64,000 nt of DNA from Adineta vaga (Eukaryota > Rotifera), in contig CP075493.1 in NCBI GenBank assembly GCA_021613535.1, positions 17,856,001 through 17,920,000 of the forward strand, given 5' to 3'. The notes under the pieces were generated by a model that was not told the DNA's origin, did not search any database, and saw only the letters and a list, made by a program, of their open reading frames with translations. How positions within the stretch are numbered: position 1 is the stretch's first letter; every line of letters starts with the position of its first letter. Positions 1 to 11,765 of this stretch are shown piece after piece. The translations under genes and the position numbers were made by a program.

Positions 1-1789
1 AGTTCGAAGCCATGGTAGAAAATATCTATAATCTGATGTGTGCCAACAGATTATATGTTAGGCATTCACAATATGACGTTTCTATTTATTAGGGAGATAT
101 GTTGGGCATTCACAATATAATGTGTCCATTGATCAAAGAAATGTGTTAATCATCGTTTGTTCTTCACACATCTCTATATATATATTGTAACCTTGAGCTA
201 GATCGAGACAAGTAAAGAGAAATTCATGCATAATTAATATAGTCGGATGGGTTATGTATTATTACATAGAACGAGAGCATACGAGTGTCAGATGCTCATT
301 TAATGATTAGAAATTGTTATTATAAGAAAAATGAGTATATTGATATTATTATATTATTCATACGTGTAACTAATTATATTATTTGTTATATGTGTATTGT
401 TCAATGATTTATTGTTTGTGTCCTTTACTTTGATTCAAATAAACTTCATTGAACTCGTAACGTCATATTTTATTTATCATCTTTACAAGAAAGTGATTTA
501 TTAAAGAAATATTTCGTTACATGATGATTTTGTAATATTTTTTGTACGGGAAAAAAAATTCTAATATAAATAAAAGAAGATATAATTATCTGTTAAGAAG
601 AAAATAGATAACAAACTTCAAGTCCAACCGGATGAAAAAATGCAAGTAAAGGATACGTGCCAAGTCATATTGAAAATAAACTTCCATTTTTTGCACGTTC
701 ATAGTACTCATCAAGTTTTTTCGTGAATTCTACATAAAAAAAATATATGTATCATTATAGTTCTATAAGAAATTATTTCTTACTGTGTGAGTCTAATGGT
801 GTAGTTAATAGATCTCCTAAAATAGGTAATTTAGTTGGTGAACATGGAATATTGTTATAGGCTTTTGCTATTTGAATAGAATGGATAATCCATTTTTGGA
901 ATGTAAGACAAATAAGAATAATAAAAATAATAAATAGTAATAGAAATGACATAAATGTCCTTTTAATTTTTCTAAAACAAAAAAATATATTATAATTATA
1001 ATGATCATATTATAATAGTAAAAAAGGAAATTTAACAAGTAGAAATCAACTACATATTTGTTTTAGATATAATCGATAGTGAAATCATGTTATGTACTAA
1101 TTTATTAGCTACTTATTATCGAAATGTTTGTAAATCGTTAACAGTAGATAGTTGATAAGTTGAAGTATTATTTGTATTATCAACTTCTCATATATAAAGA
1201 AATATGATATGATAGACAAACGACTCTTTACAATTATAGAATTATTTGTTTATTATATTCGCGAATAAAATGATACAACAAAATATTGATATGTATCAAT
1301 ATATATTTTCATTTCAATATCAAATATTTCATACTTTTATTTTTCTAATTTGTTATATGATTATAATTATGTTTTCAAATATCATATATCTATTTTAATC
1401 ATTTTCAAAGAGACAAAATCAGAATCTATCATTGAATATAATATTATTCAAATAAAATCATTATATATTTTTTATTTTACAAAAAAATCTCAATTGTTTC
1501 TTGAGAATACTTTTAATTCAATACGATAAAAATGAACAGATTTATCTTGATTTCTCATGTGTTTTATTCAAACATATGTTAGAATAACTATGTCGATGAA
1601 AAAATCGAGATAAAATCTTGACTGATAGAGAAATTCTATTACCTTCATGGTATATGAAAAATGAATTCGATGAAATGCTTATTTTACTCACGATATGACT
1701 AAATACAGACAAAGTAAGATCACATGATCGATTCTTCATTATATTCTCTAGTTTTCTTTCAGACATACCAATTCAATGTATGGTATAGA
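1..1789. other. Gene-poor AT-rich DNA
   Basis: No coding region, RNA gene or mobile element end could be supported here. The sequence is AT-rich with only short open frames. The 74-codon minus-strand frame at 1542-1766 has low-complexity composition and no recognisable motif. Confidence 0.5.
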
Positions 1790-2020
1790 ATGTTAGTGAC
1801 AATGTAACACATCATGTAGGTTCAGATGGTCAGAAATTTGGTTGTTTATTGGCAACTTATCCTACAGAACGCTAGACAACAATACTTGATACTTTTTATT
1901 ATTCATATGAAATGCGTATACCATGTCGAGCTTCGATATCTATTCATACTACACATTGTGGAAATTTTCTAGTTTTCGAATTATATTCCGTATCATTTTG
2001 TTCAGCACGTGTTTTCTTAT
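1790..2020 (+). pseudogene. Decayed D8C (uromodulin-like) domain fragment
   Basis: One plus-strand frame reads like the second half of a D8C domain, the cysteine-rich extracellular module of uromodulin/GP2-type proteins. It has an ATYPTE stretch (compare the G-x-H-P-T segment), then a cysteine followed by SISI, then CGNFLVFEL, and a final C before an Arg-Val pair (compare C-x-x-F-Y-V-Y-x-L ... C-x-x-R-Y-C). The frame carries an internal TAG after TER and closes shortly after the last motif, and several expected cysteines are absent. It is therefore a relic and not a gene. The D8C match is from memory of the family pattern and could be chance in low-complexity sequence. Confidence 0.35.
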
Positions 2021-4084
2021 GATTATTCAAGAATTATGTGTTTAAATCATGATCAGACATCAGTTAGTAATAGAACGTTTTATTTTTAGAACACAATAAA
2101 CTGTAGTACGAATATTATGTGATATTAAATCAAGGGAATGGAAATTTAAATCTCATTATCATAATAATCTTCAAACAGTTTTTGTATATTTGCTTTACAC
2201 TTTCATTAATATTTATTTGAACTAAAAAGTTGCATTTAAATCTGGATTTTACCTTTATATTATGATTACAGTTCATAATCAAAATATTTCATTTGCTACT
2301 AAGTTTGTGAAAAAGGACAACAGGTGAAAGAGATACTTTTAATTGTAAACATATCGGTTGTATAAAATTTTTGCCATACGAACTACGATTTGCGATGAAT
2401 TTCGAAATTCTATCTGATCAAATGACTTTTTCACAAAATATTCCCGTAGATACAAATTGTTTTCATTTTCAGATTCGATGTTTTATTAAGATATTGCTGT
2501 GACCGAGTATATATTTTTAACAGCCCTTTTCCAATGCATTTCATTGAAATATTTTCTAATATCGATTTCTGGTAGGTAAAGTAGCAGACACAATCTCAAC
2601 AGACATCAAGAAATCAACGGTATCGTGTTAAAACATGAAAAAATCTTTGGTAATTCTGAACAATCTGAAGAAAGAATAAACACTCATAGATTGTGAACAA
2701 ATGACGCATATAAAAGATACATTGAAGGAGATGATTCAATTGACTTACAATTATTATAATGAATTCCGATCTGACTTCTTCATTTATTAGTATTCCTCAA
2801 TTTTACTTTTAAAGAGAATACAAAGATCTGATATGATTTGCATAGGAAAACAAATATCAAATAAACTAGCATAACGGAAGTTAAAGGAAGTTGAACAAAG
2901 ACTTCGAATCTTTTTATTACACGAGTTTTTCTTTGAATGTTCTTTAATATAGAATGTTTTTATTATAATCTCGTGGATAAGAATGAGATAAACAGTTTTG
3001 TGTGTTACGACATAGAAGTTATCAGTCCTATTTCATCTGAAGTGTTGATTTATGTCGTTACAATCATTATCTTATAAAAATTTCATCCATATATACTTTT
3101 TCTAATCAAAAAGTATTTAATTTAGGTGCATGAAGTGAAATTTTTATTCGAAATATAATTAATCGCAATGAAAATGACTCAAATGATATTGAAAATATTG
3201 ATTTAGTTGACAATTACTGGTCAACAACAATCGATACAACTGTAATACTATCCCTTATAAATGTAGAGTTTCACAGGAAATGATAATCTTTCAAAATATT
3301 GAATCTATGAAATATTGAAGATAAAATTTATGATTAGATGTAATTCAATATATATCAATGAAATAGTCAACATTGTATCTCTATAATCAACAGATGAAAA
3401 TAGATCAAAATTGATTGATTAAAAAGAATATATTTTAATTGTATGAGATAATCTATCAAAAGAAATTGTTTTTTATATAATATAAATTGAATCTTTTCTT
3501 ATTGATTTCATGAAAATACAGTTTGTTTATTCAATTGAAATTCATTAGGTTAAAAAAAAATGTTTACAGATGAAAAAATAAATATATTAAGAAAAAGAAA
3601 AGTTGTTTTTCTTTTTTCAACCATATAATAAACAAATAATATAATAATAATACTAAAAAATTCAACAACTGATATTTTCATATCTGATAATAAACAAAAT
3701 ACAATTGTAAAAAATTTTAAATCAAATACATTAATGAATAAATTATATGAAATGTTAAAATATTTCTAGTTTAAACAATATCGATATAAAATTATTTCAT
3801 GTTTTTCTTTTATTAAATTTGTATTGAAAAGAAAATAGAGAAATATTTAATGAAATATGAAAAATTAAATTATTATTCATACAATTATTGATAATCATAA
3901 ATAATAATATATTTCGAAATATAATCTATATTTAATATTTCTTTTTCTTTTTCTAAGTAAAACAATTTCTTAGATGAAATAAGAAAAAAAAACAAGTTGA
4001 AATATTTCTATGCAAATATTACTTTGAATTATCGATCTATATTTATATATGAATATATTCATTTATTTTTTCTATTGACTTGAA
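2021..4084. other. Gene-poor AT-rich DNA
   Basis: No supported gene. Short open stretches exist around 2300-2480 with a few cysteines, but none could be joined into a recognisable domain. From 3400 the sequence is very AT-rich with homopolymer runs. Confidence 0.5.
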
Positions 4085-4248
4085 CCCTTTCCGGCCGAAT
4101 GTTGCCAAATGGCAACAATTTTGCCGTAGGGGGGTACGGCATTTTTAAAAAGTCGGCAGTGAAAAATTGATCCCTATAACTAATCAACAAAGAATATATA
4201 GACAGATAACTTCTTGCTTGTTGTCTTCTGGTAGCCGGCCGTAAAGAG
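4085..4248. mobile_element. piggyBac-like MITE, 164 bp
   Basis: A GC-richer island in AT-rich DNA is bounded by imperfect 13-bp inverted repeats: CCCTTTCCGGCCG at the left, and CTCTTTACGGCCG when the right end is read inverted. The right end is followed by TTAA (4249-4252). The left end is preceded by TTGAA, a near match. TTAA targets and CCCTTT-type ends are typical of piggyBac elements. The interior holds a short palindrome (GTTGCC...GGCAAC, about 4101-4116) and no coding capacity. It ends 11 bp before the first ATG of the next gene, so it may carry or displace that promoter. Confidence 0.55.
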
Positions 4249-4259
4249 TTAAATAATAA

Positions 4260-6265
4260 ATGTCTATTCAATCCTATAATGATATTTCAACATTTTCAAT
4301 CAAAGATTTACTAAAACATATTTATAAAAAGAAATTATTATAAAAAGAAAATGGTGTAATTAAATTAATTCAAAATGGAAATTTAAAAAAAAAAACATCA
4401 ATAAATATTTCATTATGTCCAACAAATAAAACAAATTAATAATGAAAATTTAATTTATTCAATAAAAACAATTCCATTTGAAGAAAAAAATAAATGATCA
4501 AATGTTTTGGTTATTATTACCAAATGGATCTAGTACACAAGATATATCAAGTATCTCATCGATTCCAAATCAATCAGTATTTTTAAAACGTGTTGATCGT
4601 GATCAATTTGATTTTCATCAATTACCACATCGATCACTTTTAAAATTATCTGGTAAAGAATTTTGTAATAATCAATATTCATCAACATTAATTAAAGCAT
4701 ATGGACCTGGCGCAATATTTCCTTTATCTTTAAATAAACAAAATCTTTATCAATTTAATTATCATTATCAAGGTGGAATTCGTTATTGGTATATAATACT
4801 TTCAAATGAAAGAATTAAATTAGAAAATCTTTTTAAAGAAAATTATCCATCAATATGTTTAGAACATGATGAAATATTAATTGATCCATTATTATTAAAT
4901 AAATTTAATATTAAATATAAAAGAATAATTCAAAAACCGAAAGAAATTCTTATTTTATCTTCAGGAATTTTTTCACAAGGTTTTGCTCAAGATGAAATGT
5001 TATCTGAATCAATTCATTTTGCTTTACCATCTTGGTTTTATGATCATTTTACTAAAAATTCATCTTCATGTCATTGCAAATTATCTTCAAATTTAGGTAC
5101 AAATGAATCAATTGATTTGAATTTATATAATGATAAAAATATTCAAGAATATATTCAGAAATATCTTCAAATCAATATATATCAAAGTATTTTTCTTTTT
5201 ATTTAAAAATATTTTTTTAAAATTTATTTTATTTAGATGAAGATTCTAAATCAGATACAGATATAACATGTGATGATAATAATACCAATGAGTAAGTTTT
5301 ATCTAAAAACATATTTCAATGAATGAAACGAATTTTTAGAGATGATTTCTTAATGAATATTTTTGATGAATCAATTGATATAATGAAATACTCACAATTT
5401 GATAATGAAACAGATTTCAATGAATTATGTTTATCAGAAGATCTTTTCGATGATATTTTTATGGACAATAATCAATCTGAACCATTAAATACAACTGAAA
5501 CACCGCCATCACCATCAAATAATCAATTAACAAATCAACAAATTCATTTGAAAAAGAAGAAATTTTCGGTAAGTTTACTTAACTTAATTGTTCTTTATAT
5601 TTAGAATATTATTTTAATAAATAGAGAATAATTGATCGAAGTAAATTCATAATTACAACAAATGATAATCAAAGTGAAATTGATGTAAATAAAATCTTAT
5701 ATTTATCAAATCTAAGTGAACAAATATCAAGAAATGAACTTCGAAATTATTTTATTGGTTCAACAAAAATTATTTTAAAACAAAGTCGATTGCCACCATA
5801 TCTGAATTATGCATTTATATTTCATCGTACACATATTCAAGCTGAATTTAATCGAAAAAAAGTAATTCATTCTTCATGTTTTGGATCAAATTGTAAAATA
5901 AAATTTATTAAAAATCTATCTGAACTTTCAAATGAAAATAAATGTGATGAAAATTGGAATATTGTTATTAAACAAATACCTGAAAATGTTACTGAAAATG
6001 ATTTAAAAAAATTATTTTTTAATTCTAATCAAATTAAATATATCCCGTCAAGAATGGTTCAAAAATCAAATACAAATTATAAAACTTTACCTGGGTAAAA
6101 TTTAAATGTAAATATTTTAATTATTAATTTTTTTTATTATTTAGATTTGCATTTTTATCCTTTACAAATATTGAACAAGCTCATGAAGTTATGAAAAATG
6201 CTCATGAATATCAAATAAATAATCAACCATTGATGTTATCTTATCATAATACAATGAATATTTAA
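4260..6265 (+). CDS. Degenerate JmjC-like + two RRM-like domains, multi-exon gene
   Basis: Exons I can join in phase: about 4478-5186, 5237-5291, 5340-5568, 5625-6094 and 6146-6265. The introns are 48-56 nt with GT and TAG borders. Exon 1 carries a JmjC-like fold: LYQFNYHYQGG then YWYII, a DP-x-x-L-x-x-x-x-I helix, a Q-x-P-x-E-x-x-I strand and a closing SxHFALPSW. The metal ligands are missing. The HxE position reads S-x-N just before LYQF, and the late His (yHxGFN in KDM4/JARID2) reads FSQGF, so demethylase activity is unlikely. An acidic linker follows, then RRM 1 (ILYLSNL ... YAFIFH) and RRM 2 (NIVIKQIP ... FAFLSF). The start is uncertain. An ATG at 4260 opens a matching frame that has one in-frame TAA and apparent frame changes near poly-A runs before 4478, so the 5' part may be decayed. 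The first in-frame ATG after that is at 4502. The protein might bind RNA, but this is inference. Confidence 0.6.
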
Positions 6266-6869
6266 TAATTATTATTCGATTCGATATAGTTGCTAATAAA
6301 CAATCTTTTGTGTAGTTTTATTGTAGTAAAATTGTTATAAAAATTATTTGAAAAATAAATTAGATGAATCTTAAATTTTAGCAGATAATATTTTACATAG
6401 AAAGAAACATTTTAACTTACTATTTTTAAATTGACATTTGATTTAAGCATATTAATTAATTTGTAAACAAGAGATATGCATAGTATTGATTATAATGTAT
6501 CGAAGGTCAAAAAATATTTAAGGTTTAATTTTAGATCTTTCAATATAATAAGTCTTCAATAATTATCTGGATAGATGGTATGAAGCAAAGTATTTAATAT
6601 CTTCATGCAGACAAAATCGATCCATTTTAACATGATGACTATGTAATATAATAAACGTTGTAATTTTCAACGAAGATATATTTTCCCAATTGTTTATGCA
6701 AAACTAATTCTTAAATAAACAGAAATTTCATTTAGACAAAAAGAGTAATAGAACGAATTAAAATGCCATTTAATTTGATTGTAATTAGAGAATTGTAAAT
6801 GAAAACAATAGAATACGAATGAATCGGTTCGTGTACAATAGGTAAAATCATGCTTTCCCATTGGTCCTG
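6266..6869. other. Intergenic, nothing recognised
   Basis: AT-rich sequence downstream of the JmjC/RRM gene, presumably including its 3' UTR. No open frame or repeat end could be supported. Confidence 0.5.
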
Positions 6870-7290
6870 AAAGTGAGGTAGGATAAAATTTGGCACGAAG
6901 TCTGGAAAACCTGTATCGCTTCAGATTCGGATCCGATCCACAGAAAGATTTTTGCCTAGGACGAAAAGGCAATACTTCCGTACTCCCCCAGGTCAAAGAA
7001 GACGGCGTCGTAAACTGCCTTAAACGGTGGAAAACGATGAAAAAAACGTCGAAAACCGGCGCTAATACGTCGCCGTAATCCGGTAACCCAGAAATGTATA
7101 GAAATACGGTATAAAAAGATGGTCGTTTCATAGCAAGAAACGACCGAAAACGGCAGTCGTAATCCGGAGTAACGGATTACAGTGAAATAGGGTGCAAATT
7201 CGGGCAGTAAATTGCCGTTTTCTAACCGTTTCCGGTCGTTTAAAGCGCCGTTTCCGACCACCGGAATGATCGACCTGGGCCAGCACTCCT
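6870..7290. repeat. GC-richer decayed repeat island
   Basis: Base composition rises sharply for about 400 bp, with repeated variants of CGTAATCCGG and GTCGAAAACCGGC-like words and many CG dinucleotides. Overlapping open frames on both strands here come from this composition and lack domain signals. It is probably a degraded transposon copy. I could not define terminal repeats or a target-site duplication. Confidence 0.4.
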
Positions 7291-8725
7291 AAGCTATTTC
7301 AGAACATATTAGAATAAAATCAGAACATTATATAGTATTGTTGGAGTGTCGTTTTTCTCCTAGGAATCGATACTTTTATAAAGAAGCTTCCATTCTGAGC
7401 AGTAAGCTGCGAACTTAAAGTAGTGCAGAAATTGCCTTTTGACTACAATAACCCCGCAAAACATACCCATTTTGTAGAGAGTGAAATTCTGCATTGAATG
7501 TTATATGTTGGGACATGTCTTAAAGAAATTTTCTATTTAAAGCATTTAAAACACGACTTTCAGATAGTTTAAAATTTTATTTCTTGATTAAAAAGTTCTT
7601 TTCGTGTGAAATGAATGCCAAATTTGTCATCAGCATTAAAACTGTATCTGGTCGTCTATTTAGAACTTAAGAGTTGTTTTCGATAATCTTTCATCACATC
7701 TCGAAGAATTGATGGGCTCGTCCATCGAAAACCTGTATTGTATTAAAGATTCTTCTCTACCAAGTAGATCAAAACACAACAGACACCAATCTATAGCATA
7801 AAACAATTGTTTTTCCATTTTCAATATTGACTTATATAGAACTTTCTCGTTGTCTCATCGATTTTTAATTAGATTTTCAAATTACACTCGACGTAGTATA
7901 AAAACACTTGCGCAACGAATTTCATTAGAGAAGTTCCGTATGAAGCCTTAGATATTGCACTACTTATAAAAAATTAAAAAATTAAAACTTACTTTAGAAT
8001 GTAACGGATATGCGAATTTGTCTCATAAATTAACAAAATAAAGCATGAATAACGATAAAAGGAGGCTAATATACTATTGAGAACAGATGAGAGAAAAAAG
8101 TATAGCATGTATGAAGACAATAATAAATACGTCATAACCATTAAGTGTGACGGTTATATATGTGTACTTACTTATATCCCCAGGAAAAGTAGTGTATCAA
8201 TGATAACTAGGCATGCATCAGCATAGTCCGACTGGAATTTGGTGCATGCCTACCTCTTTCGTCCTACCAAAGAAACCTATAACTCAACTTTAGTTAGAAA
8301 TACAAACTATAAAAGAGGTTTCAAAAATAGGACTCAAAGAAGAGAATAAGCGGATCTTGAATTCTATAAAGTCTATTGGATCTTTTTAGATAGTAGGATT
8401 TGCTATTCTCTCCTTTGGATTCAAATATAGAACTATAGAAGGTTTCAGGCGTTGCTAAAATCTGTAATGATTCACAACGGCGTCTTTTTTTACAGAGTAG
8501 GTATCGATGTAATGAATTCATATTTGTAGAGAAAATAGCAATCGTATACTGCTGTAAAATCACCTTTCAGTGTTTGATTTCCGTGAGTTTTAAATTATCT
8601 AAATTCATTTTAAATTAATAAATCATCAATCAATTTTTCCTTTTTGTATCATTCATATCTTGATATAATTAATTTTATTAAAAGAGCAAATAAGAAATAG
8701 AAATTTGAATCATAAATGTATCAAT
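7291..8725. other. Intergenic, nothing recognised apart from a short hairpin
   Basis: No gene supported. At about 8207-8252 a short inverted repeat built on GGCATGCA / TGCATGCC flanks about 20 nt, which could be a transposon end or chance. The 80-codon minus-strand frame at 8321-8563 has no recognisable domain. Confidence 0.4.
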
Positions 8726-9160
8726 CACGGTATCAGACTCGTAACCGGACAGGCTGATCCGGTCCGTTCCAATCTGATTTGTCAGACCGATGAAGACCGG
8801 CATAGTCTTATTTTACTAAAATCTTCTGACTTTTATGACTGCTATATAGAATAATATAAAAATTTTCGAATTTTTGCAAATGCTATGCCAACTAATAGTT
8901 TTTTCTGAGTGTGTAAGTCCACAAATACAATTATGAAAACATTAGAACGTGACATTTACCAGAAAAAAGCCATCTTTTAGTTAATTTTGAGTTGCTAGTT
9001 TTTCAAGATTGAGTTTTACTACTAGAACGGCCGGTTTTTTGCCGGCATTCAGCGGTCTAAGCAAGAGTATAGACTGGCCGTTTCGATCCAATCGAAAAAG
9101 CTAAACCAGTCGGTCCCGTTCGGTCTGAAAAAGTTAGACCGGTTCCAAGTCTATACGGTG
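8726..9160. mobile_element. Diverged inverted-repeat element, about 435 bp
   Basis: The ends form an imperfect inverted repeat. The left begins CACGGTATCAGACTCG and continues AACCGGAC. The right end read inverted begins CACCGTATAGACTTGG and continues AACCGGTC. The element is rich in CCGGT/ACCGG words, which are rare in the surrounding DNA. No open frame and no clear target-site duplication were seen, so it is called only as a non-autonomous inverted-repeat element of unknown superfamily. Confidence 0.45.
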
Positions 9161-9244
9161 CTGCAACTCTGACGACTGAGCTATTGAATCTTATTTTCGT
9201 TGGGAAAATTTATGTGAATCCATTTTTGTACATCAAATTAATTT

Positions 9245-9300
9245 CATAATAAATAAATGCGGAAACTTCGGATTTTATCCGATAGTTATATGTACTACAA
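9245..9300 (+). repeat. Dispersed repeat segment (copy 1 of 3)
   Basis: The segment starting AATAAATGCGGAAACTTC and running through a TCGGATTTTATCCGA palindrome-like core to TATATGTAC recurs in inverted orientation near 59090-59145, and in more diverged form near 34600-34650. It marks one end of a dispersed repeat family whose full length I could not define. Confidence 0.5.
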
Positions 9301-10104
9301 AAAGTGTATGAGAGGTTAATCAATTTAGCATGTATGCGCGTGAGATTCACCATCATAAATGAGAAATATTTTCATAGGCAATATTTCTCATAAGTTATTT
9401 TTGAATAAATTTATGTATGTATTTAAAGGCATTAAGATCGTAAGCAACTTCATGAATCTAAAAGAGATCTATGATAGATGTCGACAAAATCAGCCAGCGA
9501 TCACCTGTCTATGCGGAAGGTTCGATATCATTAGTAAAGAAAGCTCGATCTGTTAATCGAAAGTACATTACGGAATATATAAAATAGATATTGTCAGACG
9601 CTAAATTCTCGATTGTGAGATAGAATTTAAGCTCATTTCTCTTTCAATGGCGTGGTAGTAAACCAAAGGTTTTGGGTTACCACCAAAAAACTATTACTAG
9701 TGATTGATAAATCAACTTTATTGATTCAAAATCGGCAGTAGAATAGAGTTTGATTTGCGCTTTAAGGGTATAAACTCTAGAGATGATTTCAGATATTATT
9801 AAGGTTATGCATAGATGCAGAAAATATATCCATTTTTGAAAAAATTCCGTAAAGAAAAGAGCTTACAATGTGTTCTATTCGATTATATTGAAAATCAATG
9901 TTTTTTAAATTTTATAGCTAGATAGCTGTTAAAAAGATCTATTAGGTGTATTACTTCTGTGAAATATTAATCCCATTTTCATGTACTTATTTGAAAATAC
10001 TGCGTTACGAAATTTCGTTAATATCATAAAAACCGCCTTTTCCTAGATTATTGAATTGTTTTGTGCTATTTTCTTAATAAAAAACATATTCTGTAATATT
10101 ATGA
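9301..10104. other. Intergenic, nothing recognised
   Basis: A 65-codon plus-strand frame at 9359-9556 has no recognisable domain or neighbours supporting it. A GTGGTA...TACCAC inverted pair lies near 9650-9690. Nothing else is supported. Confidence 0.4.
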
Positions 10105-10651
10105 CTCACGAGGGAAGGTCACCAACTAGGGATGTGCGATGTCAGTGAATGTACTGAGCAAACTGACACCGACTAACACCGGCGGTGACGGCAGCGCACA
10201 CCGAGCTCACTGACATTAAGTAATTGTTTATTAGATTTTATGAAAAGTAATGTGCTTAGAATAAATAGGAAACGCTTATAACGTAGATATATGTAGTTTT
10301 AAGGTAAATAAGAATTTTATTATCATCATACAACGACAACAATATGATCCAAAAGTTACAATAAAAGAATGAAGAATAAATCTTCCACCGAAATCATCAT
10401 CTTATACATAGAATATGAAAGGAATTTTAATCATATAATTAAAGCAAATGTGTCTTTCGAAGATTATGATTAATCAGATAAAAGCCGGGAGAAATAATGA
10501 ACCACGTAAAAGATACAAGTAACGCTCGTCGAGGGCGACTCACTTTACCCTCGACTGAATTGTTTTACATTAACGTCATATAGTAAAATTTTTTGAAACG
10601 TTTTTTTTTATATCGATAAATTGAAGATAATATTCGCAAGCAAAATAATAA

Positions 10652-10800
10652 GGATGGAAGAAATAACAGTCACTTCACTCACGAGTCACCGTTTCGTTCT
10701 TTCACTGATTCTCACTATTTATTGCAAAGAATAATTAGAATCAGTGACAGAACGAAAAAGTGACTGGTGAGTGAGTAAGCGACTGTTATTTCTACTATCC
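10652..10800. repeat. Hairpin MITE-like palindrome, 149 bp
   Basis: Two arms of about 60 bp are imperfect inverted copies around a short AT-rich loop. The left arm begins GGATGGAAGAAATAACAGTC and the right arm read inverted begins GGATAGTAGAAATAACAGTC. Both continue through CACTCAC and CAGTCAC/GAGTCAC-like words to CACTGATTCT. It lies inside the hAT element, so it is either a nested insertion or a structural part of it. Confidence 0.65.
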
Positions 10801-11070
10801 ATATTGTTATTATTCAATTAACATTACGAATTGTATGATCTGAAAAATAAGTTTGATGTTGAGCATAAAACAGATTTATTTCTAATTAACACATGTTTGA
10901 TAATATATGAAAACAACGAAATACAACTAAATATCTATATGAATATAACATGAGACAGATTAAAATGATCTTTAAAACAATAAAGTATATAACAATATTA
11001 TGATATGAAAAATTTACCTCTAAAACTACAATTCTATGAGTGTAAAAATGTACAAAAAATTTTATGTTTG

Positions 11071-11517
11071 CTAAACTCTAAAGTCATCTAGCTGAGTATT
11101 TGAGCCATGTTGGAATCCATTCAGCATTGATGATGGTAACTTTCGTTGGAACATATTGTTTTGACTAAAAATTTTGGCCAATTCTATGAGATTGCTGTTA
11201 GATGCAGCTGCTTGTTGATTTGAAAAGCGGCAAAATGAGCGATAAAAGAATGCTAAAATTGATAGAATAATAGCAGCAACAATTATGTAAGTAAGCCAAT
11301 TCTCTTGCATATCTTTTAACCAAACAGCCGGTGAAGCTAAAATATCATCACCACTTTCCAAAACTCTACTGGCAGTATTATGAGTAGCGTCCATTACATT
11401 GCGTAAAGCAGTATTATTCGAACGTAATACAGCTGAATCACCAAGCAATATTTGATTGTTTGAACCTGATCCTGAGATGTATGGACTGACCGATGTTGAC
11501 GAAGTACCGATACCCAT
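11071..11517 (-). CDS. Small single-pass membrane protein of unknown family
   Basis: An open frame of 148 codons on the minus strand starts at an ATG at 11517 and has no internal intron. The frame extends three codons further upstream, but only as a GTG. The N-terminus MGIGTSS fits the general shape of an N-myristoylation signal (Gly2, small residue at position 6). Residues about 78-98 (YIIVAAIILSILAFFY) form one hydrophobic segment followed by Arg/Cys. The rest is Asn/Ser-rich and probably flexible. I do not recognise the family. It lies wholly within the hAT element and is the only intact frame there, so it may be captured host sequence. Confidence 0.5.
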   Translation of the reverse strand: MGIGTSSTSVSPYISGSGSNNQILLGDSAVLRSNNTALRNVMDATHNTASRVLESGDDILASPAVWLKDMQENWLTYIIVAAIILSILAFFYRSFCRFSNQQAAASNSNLIELAKIFSQNNMFQRKLPSSMLNGFQHGSNTQLDDFRV

Positions 11518-11765
11518 GATGATCACTTTTTATAAAGAATTTAAAGAATTATTGAGAATAAGTACGGTTAAACAGAGGATAAGTTTCGTTTTATTTTTAT
11601 AAAGGAGAAACTGATTGTGCATTGCTTTTTTGTTCATATAATTGATGTGTATATATATAATATGATGTCAATTCAGTTAGATTTGTATTATCCATACATA
11701 AGAATAAGATATCAAATACTTTTGAAGAAAACTTTATACATTTTTTATGTTCGATTTGAAGTTTT

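Noticed and set aside
6694-7261. Overlapping open frames on both strands (145, 62 and 101 codons)
   Set aside because: They arise from the GC-rich repeat island, overlap each other and carry no domain.
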